NCBI RefSeq assembly: GCF_002295065.1
Contig: NZ_NSGG01000011.1
Span: 62,001 to 126,000 of the forward strand
Reading direction: 5' to 3'
DNA length: 64,000 bases
From: Mesorhizobium sp. WSM3859
GTDB taxonomy: Bacteria > Pseudomonadota > Alphaproteobacteria > Rhizobiales > Rhizobiaceae
Below, piece by piece: positions 43,375 to 50,923 of the stretch. A program made the position numbers and the translations under genes. The stretch's first letter is position 1. Each line of letters opens with the position of its first letter. The notes beneath the pieces were generated by a model, which made no database searches, was not told where the DNA came from, and worked only from the letters and a program-made list of their open reading frames with translations.

Positions 43375-43600
43375 GCGTGCATTCCTCGACCCAACGGAAA
43401 GACTATTGAATGCCCGATCGTCACACAATGGCCTGCATCGAATCTCGCCGAAGGGCTTGCCCTGGCTGCCATCACCACCGGAACCTTGGAGATAGGCGCG
43501 GCGCTCACGGAAATGAGTAACCGCCGGGATTTCGAGACCTGCCTACGACCTAGTCAAGATGTCAGTGCTCGCAGACAACATGCGCGGCTGTTGTTCAACT

Positions 43601-43640
43601 TGAGTGAACTTGCCCGATTTTGAGTGACTTGCCCGCTCTT
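43601..43640. repeat. Tandem 20-base units upstream of the dehydratase operon
   Basis: TGAGTGAACTTGCCCGATTT is followed directly by TGAGTGACTTGCCCGCTCTT. The pair lies about 230 bases upstream of the dehydratase start, so it could be a regulator-binding site or simply a short duplication. Confidence 0.5.
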
Positions 43641-43710
43641 CAGTGCCCTTTTTGGTTCATTTTGGGAGGCGTGTCTATTGGCGCAGGGCATAGGGTGGCA
43701 GCGAGAACCT

Positions 43711-43797
43711 ACGGAACGATACGGGAAGGTTTTCGATTCTGGCCCGCGAAAAAAACAATGAAATCAAACTTCCCGCGGCATCCTCCGGGCCTACCAA
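43711..43797 (+). repeat. Dispersed imperfect repeat, copy 2
   Basis: This is the second copy of the element at 33662-33747, in the same orientation. Shared blocks are GGAACGATACGGGAA near the start and CCTCCGGGCC(C/T)ACCAA at the end, with a more diverged AT-rich middle. Confidence 0.55.
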
Positions 43798-44142
43798 ATT
43801 TTGAATATCAGTCACTTCCCATCTACTTGCTTCACAAGAAGACGTAGCTCTCTCAGCCAACATCATAGCGTTCCAATGAAACTGGTTGGGCCTCTGTCCG
43901 TAAGTTTTCCTTTTCTTCGAAACCACTGGACGCAGACCTAACTCAAGAATTCTGGCTCCGAAAGACTTCGCTGCGATGCGTGCGGTGATCGGCGGCAATG
44001 ACGTTCGAATAGGCGGGTTTCGACCCTAAGGCGGTCTTCGAGGCGATAGGCGACCACGGTGTCCGGTTGAATTATTTTGTCCAAACCCGCTCCCGACGAG
44101 ATGCCCATTGAGCTAACATCGAATGTCTGAGGGCGCTGCAAG

Positions 44143-46074
44143 ATGCTGGGAGGAAAAGAAGACGTTCCCGAGAAGCGGCGGCTGGTAGCCATAATGGCTG
44201 CCGACATCGTCGGCTACTCGCGGCTCGTTGAAGCGGACGAGAAGGCGACGCTCGACGCCATCCGTTCGCTGCGCTCCGAGGTGATCAATCCCCAGATCGT
44301 CGCGCATGACGGTCGCATCGTCAAGTTGATGGGCGACGGGGCCATCGTGGAATTCGGCTCAGTCGTCGACGCAGTGGCTAGCGCGGTCGCTATCCAGATG
44401 GGGGTGCGCGCGCGGCAGCGTGACAAGCTTCCGGATCGCCGCCTCACCCTTCGCATCGGCGTAAATCTCGGCGACGTCGTTGTTGAAGGCGATGATCTGA
44501 TGGGCGACGGCGTCAATGTCGCGGCGCGGCTGGAACAACTCTGTCCGCCGGGCGGCTTGCTTGTCGCGGCTGCCGCGTACGACCAGCTGCAAGGCAAGCT
44601 CGACGTTACCTTCGACGATGCGGGCGAGCAGCAGGTCAAGAACATCGCGCGACCGGTGCACGTCTACAGCGCCCGGATCGATGGCGTGGCGCACGCGCTG
44701 CCGCGCAAGTCGCGGCAGCGTCGCCGGCTCCTGCCGATCGGAGCGACGGCCGTGCTGGCACTTCTTCTGGCGGCCGGCGGAACGTGGTGGTTTTGGCCAA
44801 CTCCACCGGCCGACACGAAGCCCTCGGTCGCGGTGCTTCCATTCAATAACTATGCGGGTGACGAGGCTACGGGTCGCCTCGCTGACGGGCTCACAGAGGA
44901 CATCATCACTGATCTCGCGCGCTATCCGGACTTCGAAGTCGTCGCCCGCAATTCGACAGAAGTCTACAAGGGCAAGCCGATCGATATTCGCGAAGTCGCG
45001 AGTGCGCTTCATATCAACTATGTGCTGGAAGGCTCGATTCAACGCCAAAACGGCCGGGTGCGAATTACTGCGCAGCTGATCAATGCAACGAGCGCCAACC
45101 ATCTTTGGTCGGATCATTGGGACCGCCCGGACGAGGACGTCTTCGCCGTCCAGACCGAAATCGCTCAAGAGGTTTCCAATCAGCTCGGCGGTGGCGTCGG
45201 ATTGATCAATCGGGCGGCGCGAGATGCGGCGCGGCGCAAGCGTCCCGGCAATCTTACGGCATATGAGTTGTATTTGCTGGGTGGCGAAAAGGTTGAACAG
45301 GGAAATAGCGCAAGCCTGAAGGAGGCTATCCCGCTCCTTACCCGGGCAGTCGAGCTCGACCCAGGACTGGCTCGCGCTTGGGTCAGCCTCTTCTTCGCCT
45401 ACAACGTCTTGGCATTCGCTGGCGTTGATCAGGAACGCAATTGGAAGCTGGCCGGAGAAGCCGCAGAGCACGCCGTCAGCACGGATCCTGGCGACGCAAT
45501 GGCACATGTTGCGCTCGGATCGAGTTTCGGAATCCAGAACGATCTCATCCGCGCCAAGGCGGAATTCGACACCGCCTTGCGCCTGGCGCCAAGCTCGGCT
45601 GAGGTTTTGATTCAGTATTCTTTTTGGGCCGCCACGCTCGGGCAGCCGAAGCAAGGTGGCGAAATGGCCGACCGGGCGATCAGGCTCGATCCGAATTATT
45701 CAATGGCGGCGGCAGGCCGATTCTCATATGCCTATTTTGCTGCGGACCGCTACGAGGACGCATTGAGCGTACTTGATCGCGCGACGCTGGATAGCTACTC
45801 GCCCGACAATTGGGTTGTACGCCCGTCAGCGCTGGCTGCCCTCGGCCGAATCGAGGAGGCGAAGCGTTGGGTCAAAGAAGCGCTCTCGCGCTCCGCGGAC
45901 CTGACGATTGAAGGCTGGGCCAACCAACCTGGATACAGTGACGCCGAACGCCAGCGTTTTATCAAGACTATGGCGCTCGCAGGCTTTCCTGCCTGCGCTA
46001 AGCCAGATGTGCTGGCGAAAATTGCCAATCCTCTGCGCTTGCCAGAGTGCGCGAACCGGAGCCCGGCAAAATAG
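44143..46074 (+). CDS. Class III adenylate/guanylate cyclase-domain protein with TPR repeats
   Basis: A 643-residue protein. Residues ~10-180 are a class III nucleotide cyclase domain (MAADIVGYSRLVEAD with metal Asp, then KLMGDGAIVEF with the second Asp, and RIGVNLGDVVVEGDD). A transmembrane helix follows (~200-220, AVLALLLAAGGTWWFW). Residues ~230-340 hold the PSVAVLPFNNYAGD domain common behind rhizobial cyclases, and TPR-like helices run to the C-terminus (FDTALRLAPSSAEVLIQYSF). It should make cAMP or cGMP at the inner membrane in response to an unknown input. GAGGGCG upstream supports ATG 44143. It stands alone. Confidence 0.85.
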   Translation: MLGGKEDVPEKRRLVAIMAADIVGYSRLVEADEKATLDAIRSLRSEVINPQIVAHDGRIVKLMGDGAIVEFGSVVDAVASAVAIQMGVRARQRDKLPDRRLTLRIGVNLGDVVVEGDDLMGDGVNVAARLEQLCPPGGLLVAAAAYDQLQGKLDVTFDDAGEQQVKNIARPVHVYSARIDGVAHALPRKSRQRRRLLPIGATAVLALLLAAGGTWWFWPTPPADTKPSVAVLPFNNYAGDEATGRLADGLTEDIITDLARYPDFEVVARNSTEVYKGKPIDIREVASALHINYVLEGSIQRQNGRVRITAQLINATSANHLWSDHWDRPDEDVFAVQTEIAQEVSNQLGGGVGLINRAARDAARRKRPGNLTAYELYLLGGEKVEQGNSASLKEAIPLLTRAVELDPGLARAWVSLFFAYNVLAFAGVDQERNWKLAGEAAEHAVSTDPGDAMAHVALGSSFGIQNDLIRAKAEFDTALRLAPSSAEVLIQYSFWAATLGQPKQGGEMADRAIRLDPNYSMAAAGRFSYAYFAADRYEDALSVLDRATLDSYSPDNWVVRPSALAALGRIEEAKRWVKEALSRSADLTIEGWANQPGYSDAERQRFIKTMALAGFPACAKPDVLAKIANPLRLPECANRSPAK

Positions 46075-46151
46075 AGGAGGAATGAATAATACCCTAAGCG
46101 GGGCGCGAAGTCCGCTACTGGCGCGAAGGAGGCATAGGAAGATCGCGATTT

Positions 46152-46372
46152 GAGCGCGGCGGTGGCGAAACCATACGGAACTATCGATGCCGGAGCTGCG
46201 GCCACGACCATCCGATCACCGCCGAGGGGTATGACGATCGATCGATGCCTCGTGCCCAGCGTGCGGGACCGTGTTCGGCAATCGCGGAAACTTGGTCCGA
46301 TACGCGATGTGGCTGGCGCTCGACGAGTGGACCTATGGGGAGCCGCAGCGCTTCAGGAAAAAGGACCAATGA
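46152..46372 (+). pseudogene. Frameshifted small zinc-ribbon protein
   Basis: One frame reads NYRCRSCGHDHPITAEGYDD. After about 46240 the sense continues in another frame as SCPACGTVFGNRGNLVRYAM, then LALDEWTYGEPQRF and TGA 46370-46372. Together they give CxxC ... CxxC, a zinc-ribbon layout. The break lies in a CGATCGATCGATG tetranucleotide run, so loss of one 4-base unit by slippage explains it. The stop overlaps the next start (ATGA), which supports both being former genes. The 5' start is uncertain. Confidence 0.55.
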
Positions 46373-46578
46373 GCGCCGAGCACATATCCCCATATCACGT
46401 GACCGGGTAGCGCCGGCGCACCACCCAGCAACGCTTTGCCAAGGATCCGGTCGTGGCCGCCTTCCTGGCACGTGGAGAACGCGGCACAGGGACCGAGCCG
46501 GTCGTGGCTTGTCCGCCAAAGGCACCGGTGCTGATCGACGGCGCAGCCGAGAAGGTCGAAGAGAAGGCCAATGCGTGA
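46369..46578 (+). pseudogene. Small ORF with in-frame amber codon, second of an overlapping run
   Basis: ATG 46369 overlaps the preceding stop. It encodes MSAEHISPYHVTG, then TAG (46408-46410), then continues in frame as RRRTTQQRFAKDPVVAAFLA and on to TGA 46576-46578, which overlaps the next gene's start. Without the TAG it would be a 69-residue basic/acidic soluble protein of unknown function. I treat the TAG as a nonsense mutation. Confidence 0.5.
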
Positions 46579-46813
46579 ACAGGATCATATCGCCATCGTC
46601 GATGCCATGGCCGAGCTCTCTCACCTTGAAAACCGCAGTGGCCGCGCTGAGCCTATGAGAGTCGCCATTGCGCAAATGTGCGCAGGGGCACTATTTATCG
46701 AAGCGCAAGCCGGCAAGCAGCGGGCCGACCAGGTCATTGGCGCGCTCTGGCGCTCACAGCTGCAAGGCGATCCGGTTCCGCAGCGTTTCCCGCGCCCACG
46801 GCGGCAGACATGA
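46571..46813 (+). CDS. Small hypothetical protein, third of an overlapping run
   Basis: An 80-residue protein from ATG 46571, which overlaps the previous stop; its own stop overlaps the DUF488 start (ATGA at 46810). It is predicted mostly helical (HIAIVDAMAELSHLE, then AQMCAGALFIEAQAG), with a basic Pro/Arg-rich tail. The family is not recognised. The tight coupling implies a shared role with the DUF488 protein. Confidence 0.5.
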   Translation: MREQDHIAIVDAMAELSHLENRSGRAEPMRVAIAQMCAGALFIEAQAGKQRADQVIGALWRSQLQGDPVPQRFPRPRRQT

Positions 46814-47373
46814 CGATCGTCACCTCGAGCTTTTTCACGCAGCTCCCGCCGCAGTTCGCGCCGATCTCGATCGCCCGCTGGGCGCCGCATCGATGCCGCG
46901 GCATTCCGACGATGCGCGAGTTGTCACCAGGCGAGTGGTTCAGGAGCGTCGACGCCGACGAATACCGCCGGCGCTACCTCGAGCAGCTCGACCGGCTGGA
47001 TCCTGCCGAGACGGTCAGGAAAATCGAAGCGCTGTCGGCCGGGAGGCCGGCGGCGCTGCTGTGCTGGGAACGACCGAGAGACGCGCAGTTCTGCCATCGC
47101 GCCTACGTTTCGGTATGGTTGCACGACACGCTCGGGATCGAGGTGCCAGAGCTCGGCCTGGCCGGCTGCGGGCACTACCATCCGAACCTGCCGCCGGCTC
47201 ACCGATCTGGGCCGGAGGAGCCTACGCTTTGTCCCGAAATGTGTCCTGATCGGCAAGGACATCGGATGGGAGACGGGATCTCGGCGCAACCCCTTGGAAA
47301 ACTTGGTGCCGCTTGCGTGACTCGAACACGCGACCCCATCATTACGAATGATGTGCTCTACCAACTGAGCTAA
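46810..47373 (+). CDS. DUF488-family protein, reading frame runs into tRNA-Thr
   Basis: Residues 1-~125 match DUF488: an N-terminal strand (IVTSSFF), ISIARWAP, MRELSPGEW, then YRRRYLEQLDRLDP and the conserved LLCWER followed by FCHR. The natural end is probably near GCGHYHPNLPP (~residue 130). The frame nevertheless stays open for ~60 more residues and stops at 47373 inside the tRNA gene on the other strand. That tail is unlikely to be native and suggests the original stop was lost. The biochemical function of DUF488 proteins is unknown; the Cys/His/Arg motif hints at a small catalytic domain. Confidence 0.65.
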   Translation: MTIVTSSFFTQLPPQFAPISIARWAPHRCRGIPTMRELSPGEWFRSVDADEYRRRYLEQLDRLDPAETVRKIEALSAGRPAALLCWERPRDAQFCHRAYVSVWLHDTLGIEVPELGLAGCGHYHPNLPPAHRSGPEEPTLCPEMCPDRQGHRMGDGISAQPLGKLGAACVTRTRDPIITNDVLYQLS

Positions 47374-47379
47374 AGCGGC
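47304..47379 (-). tRNA. tRNA-Thr (anticodon CGT)
   Basis: On the minus strand a 76-base cloverleaf starts GCCGCTTTAGCTCAG. The acceptor arms GCCGCTT/AAGCGGC pair perfectly. The D-loop contains GTTGGTAGAGC, the anticodon loop is ATTCGTAAT (CGT at 47344-47346), and the T-loop is GTTCGAGTC. The 3' CCA is encoded (47304-47306). It reads Thr ACG codons. tRNA 3' ends are common integration sites; an element using this one would extend to the left of 47304. Confidence 0.95.
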
Positions 47380-47382
47380 CCG

Positions 47383-47719
47383 GGAAGCGAAGCGCTTCCA
47401 GAATGGGCTGGGTGATAGACTCAACCGCTCGCTAATTCAAGATGGGCAGCGGCGAATTCCGGCTCAGAGCCCGGCAATTCCCCTTTACGGTTAGCGCGCG
47501 ACGGACGCGGCTAAAGGTTATGGCCGAGCGCAAGCCGACCTATGAACGAAGGCCCGGCCGATGGATTGCGGCGGCGCCTGCGAGGAAAAATGTTGATTCT
47601 TCAACAAAAAATGCCGAAATGGCGTTGAACGCGGCAAGGCAGCCGCTCGCCCGTTGATTGATCGGTCGCCTGCGGCTAACGATCGGGCGACCGGGAGCGG
47701 ACGCTGAGAGGGAGCTCGC
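47383..47719. other. Intergenic region upstream of the membrane-anchored protein; no gene seen
   Basis: It holds the tRNA-Thr promoter on the minus side and the promoter of the gene at 47720 on the plus side, neither clearly definable. Two inverted repeats are visible: GGAAGCGAAGCGCTTCC (~47384-47400) and GGTCGCC ... GGGCGACC (~47666-47693). No coding frame has family features. Confidence 0.4.
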
Positions 47720-48916
47720 TTGGACCCCATCGAGAAAGCTATCCGCAATGCCTTCGAGAAAGGCAATGCCGAGGACCGGGCGTTCCGAGAGAAGGTCTAT
47801 CGATCGGCCTTTGCCGCGCTGGACCGTGTGTTGCAGGCCAATCCGAACGTCACGGTCGAGGCCGCCATCGGCCGCCGCAAGGCGGTGCAAGCCAAGATCA
47901 CCGAGATCGAATCAGAGTTCCTACCGGCCGTCCCCGATGTGACGCTGCCGCCGGAAAACGTCGTGCCGGCCGGCAATGGCGCGCCGGGGCCCCGCGTCGA
48001 GGCGCCGGCCGTTTCGGCCGCGCCTTCGGTCGATGCGCCGCTGCCGCCGTCGCAATCAGCACGCTCACCCTCGATCACCGTCGACGGGCCGGTGCAGCCG
48101 GATGCCTCGGACCAGCCGCGTTCGCGCGTGCTGCCGCGCGTGCCCGACATCATGCCGGACGAAACCGCGCTCCCCAACGCGCCGTCACTCGACGATTCGC
48201 CGGGCGCTCCCGTCGGCAACGGCGCCGAGGTCACGCCCGATCGCGACGAGCGGCGGATCAGGGGCCGGCGCCTGCCGCTGACCGCGATCTTCGTCGTCGC
48301 CACACTGCTCGCCGCCGCCGGCATCGGTCTCTACTTCGCCAAGCAGACCGGTGTCTTCAAGACGGCGGCCGAGCTCAACACCGGCCCGCCCGAACCGACA
48401 CCGACGCTGGACGATGAGGACTCCTCGGAGCCGGCCGACACCGGCTCGCCGCAGAAGCCGGGCGAGGCGGACCAGTCGAAGAACTGGATCAACGTCTTCT
48501 CGCCCGCCGACCCGACTCATGTCAGTGCGCCATCCGACGCCGGCGCCGAGGTGATGAAGGACGACACCGGCCAGTTCCTGCGCATCCGCTCGGGCGCTTC
48601 CGGTTCGGCCATTGCCTTCGATGTCGGCCAGGGCGTGCTGGAGAAGCTTGTCGGCAAGCACGCCATGTTCGACGTCGTCGCTCGCTCGGAAGAGGGCAAG
48701 GAGACGCAGATATCGGTCGATTGCAATTTCGGCGATCTCGGCGATTGCGGCCGGAAGCGCTACGCCGTCGGCCACGAGCGCAATGAATATCTGTTCGACG
48801 TGCAGTTCCCGGACAAGCATCCGGGCGCCGCCGGCACCATCGCCATCAACTCCGATTTCGACAAGCAGGGCAAGTCGGTCGACATCTACGAGATACGCGT
48901 TTCGATCGCGCAGTGA
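47720..48916 (+). CDS. Conserved membrane-anchored protein of unknown function
   Basis: A 398-residue protein with a TTG start at 47720, backed by GAGAGGGAG about 5 bases upstream. Residues 1-75 are helical and charged (MDPIEKAIRNAFEKGNAED). Residues ~75-185 are a Pro/Ala-rich disordered linker. A single transmembrane helix (~192-212, LTAIFVVATLLAAAGIGLYF) leads to a second acidic linker and a C-terminal beta-rich domain (SGASGSAIAFDVGQGVLE, QISVDCNFGDLGDCG, VDIYEIRVSIAQ) that should be periplasmic. The C-terminal domain might bind carbohydrate, but this is only an impression. The family is not recognised. Confidence 0.65.
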   Translation: MDPIEKAIRNAFEKGNAEDRAFREKVYRSAFAALDRVLQANPNVTVEAAIGRRKAVQAKITEIESEFLPAVPDVTLPPENVVPAGNGAPGPRVEAPAVSAAPSVDAPLPPSQSARSPSITVDGPVQPDASDQPRSRVLPRVPDIMPDETALPNAPSLDDSPGAPVGNGAEVTPDRDERRIRGRRLPLTAIFVVATLLAAAGIGLYFAKQTGVFKTAAELNTGPPEPTPTLDDEDSSEPADTGSPQKPGEADQSKNWINVFSPADPTHVSAPSDAGAEVMKDDTGQFLRIRSGASGSAIAFDVGQGVLEKLVGKHAMFDVVARSEEGKETQISVDCNFGDLGDCGRKRYAVGHERNEYLFDVQFPDKHPGAAGTIAINSDFDKQGKSVDIYEIRVSIAQ

Positions 48917-48947
48917 CCCGTGCGCTCTACCTATCAACGCTGGCGCT

Positions 48948-49063
48948 GCACCCCACCCGGCGCTTCACGCCGACCTCCCCATCGAGGGGAGGTAGGATGT
49001 AGCGCCAACCCCTACCTCCCCTTGATGGGGAGGTCGCGCCGCAGGCGCGGGTGGGTGAAGCGC
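48948..49063. repeat. Large inverted repeat between converging genes
   Basis: The left arm 48948-48995 and right arm 49011-49063 are near-perfect inverted copies containing CGACCTCCCCATC(G/A)AGGGGAGGTAGG and CACCC(A)CCCG. Each arm is itself partly palindromic (CCTCCCC ATCGA GGGGAGG). The transcript would fold into a long hairpin between the 3' ends of the flanking genes, serving as bidirectional terminator or mRNA stabiliser. Elements of this look are frequent in Mesorhizobium intergenic DNA. Confidence 0.8.
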
Positions 49064-49083
49064 CGACGTCGGATTTTTAGCCC

Positions 49084-50685
49084 TTAGCCATCCAGCAAGG
49101 CCTGCAGCGTCTCGATGCGGTCGGCTTCCGCCGCCGGCTTGTCCCAGCGCAGTCGCGAGATGCGGGGAAAGCGCATCGCCACACCCGATTTATGCCGGGT
49201 CGAGCGGTTAAGGCCTTCGAACGCCACTTCCAGCACCAGCCCGTTGCGGCGGTCGGCGCGCACCGAGCGCACCGGTCCGAAACGCTCTATCGTGTTGTCG
49301 CGTACATATTTGTCGATCTCTCTCAGCTCCTCGTCGGTGAAGCCGAAATAGGCCTTGCCGACCGGCACCAGCTCTTCCGAGCCCTCGGGGCCGGACCACA
49401 CACCGAACGTGTAGTCGGAATAGAAGCTGGAGCGCTTGCCGTGGCCACGCTGCGCATACATCAGCACCGCGTCGATGGTGTGCGGGTCGCGCTTCCATTT
49501 GAACCACGGGCCTTTCGGCCGGCCGGCAAGGTAGGGCGAATCCCAGCGCTTCAGCATCACCCCTTCGATGATCGGATGCGGCGGCGCCTGGCGCAGCCGC
49601 TCCAGCGTCTCCCAATCGGAAAACGCGACAAAGGGCGAGAGATCGAAGCGGCTGGGATCGAGCGTCCCGACGAAGGCTTCGAGGCGGTTGCGGCGCTCCG
49701 CGAAAGGCAGCGCGCGCAGATCCTCGCCGTCGATCTGCAGCGCGTCGTAGCAGCGCATGAAAGCCGGATAGCGCTGCTGGATCTTTGGCGACACGCTCTT
49801 GCGGTTCAGCCGCTGCTGCAGGTCGGAGAAGGTTCCGGTCGCCTCGCGCGGATCGCCGACCAAAAGCTCGCCGTCGAGCGCCGCTTCGAAAGTCATCGCC
49901 GCGGCAAGGTCCGGGAAGGCGCCGGACACGTCGTCGCCGGTGCGCGAATAGAGCCGGCGCACGCCGCCCTCGCACACCGCCTGCACCCGGATGCCGTCCC
50001 ATTTCCATTCAGCCACATAGTCGGCCGGTTCGAGCTTTTCGAGGTCGTTGTCGTCGACGGCGTTGGAAAGCATCACCGGCCGGAACAGCGCGAGCGCTGC
50101 GCTCCTCGGCTTTTCCGCCCGGCCTTCCAGCCAGGCGAACAGTTCGGTGTAAGGCGGCGCCAGCCCGTGCCAGAGCTCCTCGATCTCGGCGACGTCGACC
50201 TTGCCAAGATCGGCCAGAGCCTGTTTGGCGAGCCGCGCCGACACGCCGATGCGCAGGCCGCCGGTCACCAGCTTGATGATGGCGAAGCGCGCCGAGATGC
50301 TGGCGTCGTCGAGCAGCCGCGCCAGCACCTTCGGTCCGTCGGAACGGCTGGCGGCCTGCAATTTGCCGACCACCTCGGCAAGCGTCGGCACCTGGTTGGG
50401 AATATGCCTTTGCGGCTGCGGCCAGACCAGCGACACCGTTTCGGCGAGGTCGCCGACATAGTCGTAGGAATAGCCGAACAGCACCGGATCCATGCGCTCG
50501 ACCACCAGCGCGCGCAGCATCGCCGGCTTCACCGCCGCGATGTTGAGATCGCCCGTGATCGCCGCCAGCGCCAGCCCGCGGTCGGGATCCTCGACGCTGT
50601 GGAAATAGTCTCTAAGGAGCGTCAGCTTGCCGTTGCGCGACGGCGTCAGCACCAGACGGTCGAGGAGCTCGGCGAACCGGTTCAT
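49084..50685 (-). CDS. ATP-dependent DNA ligase (cisplatin-response type)
   Basis: A 533-residue protein. The adenylation motif is EWKWDGIRVQ with K228 as the nucleotidyl lysine. Other nucleotidyltransferase motifs follow: LYSRTGDDVSGAFPDLA (motif III region), ALDGELLVG, EGVMLKRWDSPYLAGRPKG (IIIa/IV) and WFKWKRD (motif V). An N-terminal helical DNA-binding domain (1-200) and a C-terminal OB-fold are present. It seals nicks with ATP. The family occurs in alphaproteobacteria beside an MBL-fold exonuclease, as here, and is linked to repair of crosslink damage. The exonuclease gene lies 238 bases upstream. Confidence 0.9.
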   Translation of the reverse strand: MNRFAELLDRLVLTPSRNGKLTLLRDYFHSVEDPDRGLALAAITGDLNIAAVKPAMLRALVVERMDPVLFGYSYDYVGDLAETVSLVWPQPQRHIPNQVPTLAEVVGKLQAASRSDGPKVLARLLDDASISARFAIIKLVTGGLRIGVSARLAKQALADLGKVDVAEIEELWHGLAPPYTELFAWLEGRAEKPRSAALALFRPVMLSNAVDDNDLEKLEPADYVAEWKWDGIRVQAVCEGGVRRLYSRTGDDVSGAFPDLAAAMTFEAALDGELLVGDPREATGTFSDLQQRLNRKSVSPKIQQRYPAFMRCYDALQIDGEDLRALPFAERRNRLEAFVGTLDPSRFDLSPFVAFSDWETLERLRQAPPHPIIEGVMLKRWDSPYLAGRPKGPWFKWKRDPHTIDAVLMYAQRGHGKRSSFYSDYTFGVWSGPEGSEELVPVGKAYFGFTDEELREIDKYVRDNTIERFGPVRSVRADRRNGLVLEVAFEGLNRSTRHKSGVAMRFPRISRLRWDKPAAEADRIETLQALLDG

Positions 50686-50723
50686 GGCTGGGTAGGCCTG
50701 GTCAGTAGCGAAAGCCTGCGCGA

Positions 50724-50885
50724 GGCCCCCCTCTCTGGCCTGCCGGCCATCTCCCCCTCAAGGGGGGAGATCAGATGTCGCCACGGCTTTCGCCAATCTC
50801 CACCGCCGCGGGAGATGCGCCGGCGCTGAAGCTGCCAATCTCCCCCCTTGAGGGGGAGATGCCCGGCAGGGCAGAGAGGGGGGCC
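50724..50885. repeat. Large inverted repeat between exonuclease and ligase genes
   Basis: The arms 50724-50771 and 50838-50885 are near-perfect inverted copies. Each contains GGCCCCCCTCTCTG, CCTGCCGG and CATCTCCCCCTCAAGGGGGGAGAT or its complement. The 66-base centre (50772-50837) has no feature. The repeat interrupts an otherwise conserved two-gene unit, so the ligase may need its own promoter or the hairpin may tune its expression. Confidence 0.8.
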
Positions 50886-50923
50886 GTAGAACTCGACGGT
50901 GGCGATTGGCGAACACGGTCCCA

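Larger units (their letters stand above)
43375..44142. other. Intergenic region upstream of dehydratase operon and cyclase gene
   Basis: It should carry promoters for both divergent genes. It contains a pair of adjacent near-identical 20-base units (43601-43640) and one copy of a dispersed repeat (43711-43797). A minus-strand frame at 43675-43998 overlaps the repeat and has no family features, so I do not call it a gene. The rest is unremarkable. Confidence 0.4.

Noticed and set aside
43601..43640. Two adjacent 20-base repeats considered as a CRISPR start
   Set aside because: There are only two units with no spacers between them and no cas genes in the window.
43675..43998. A 107-codon minus-strand frame upstream of the cyclase gene
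   Set aside because: It overlaps the dispersed repeat, has no recognisable domain, and its sister copy at 33662 does not preserve the frame.
46408..46410. In-frame TAG considered as recoding (pyrrolysine or read-through)
   Set aside because: No pyrrolysine genes or read-through signals are seen, and the neighbouring gene is also broken, so decay is the simpler reading.
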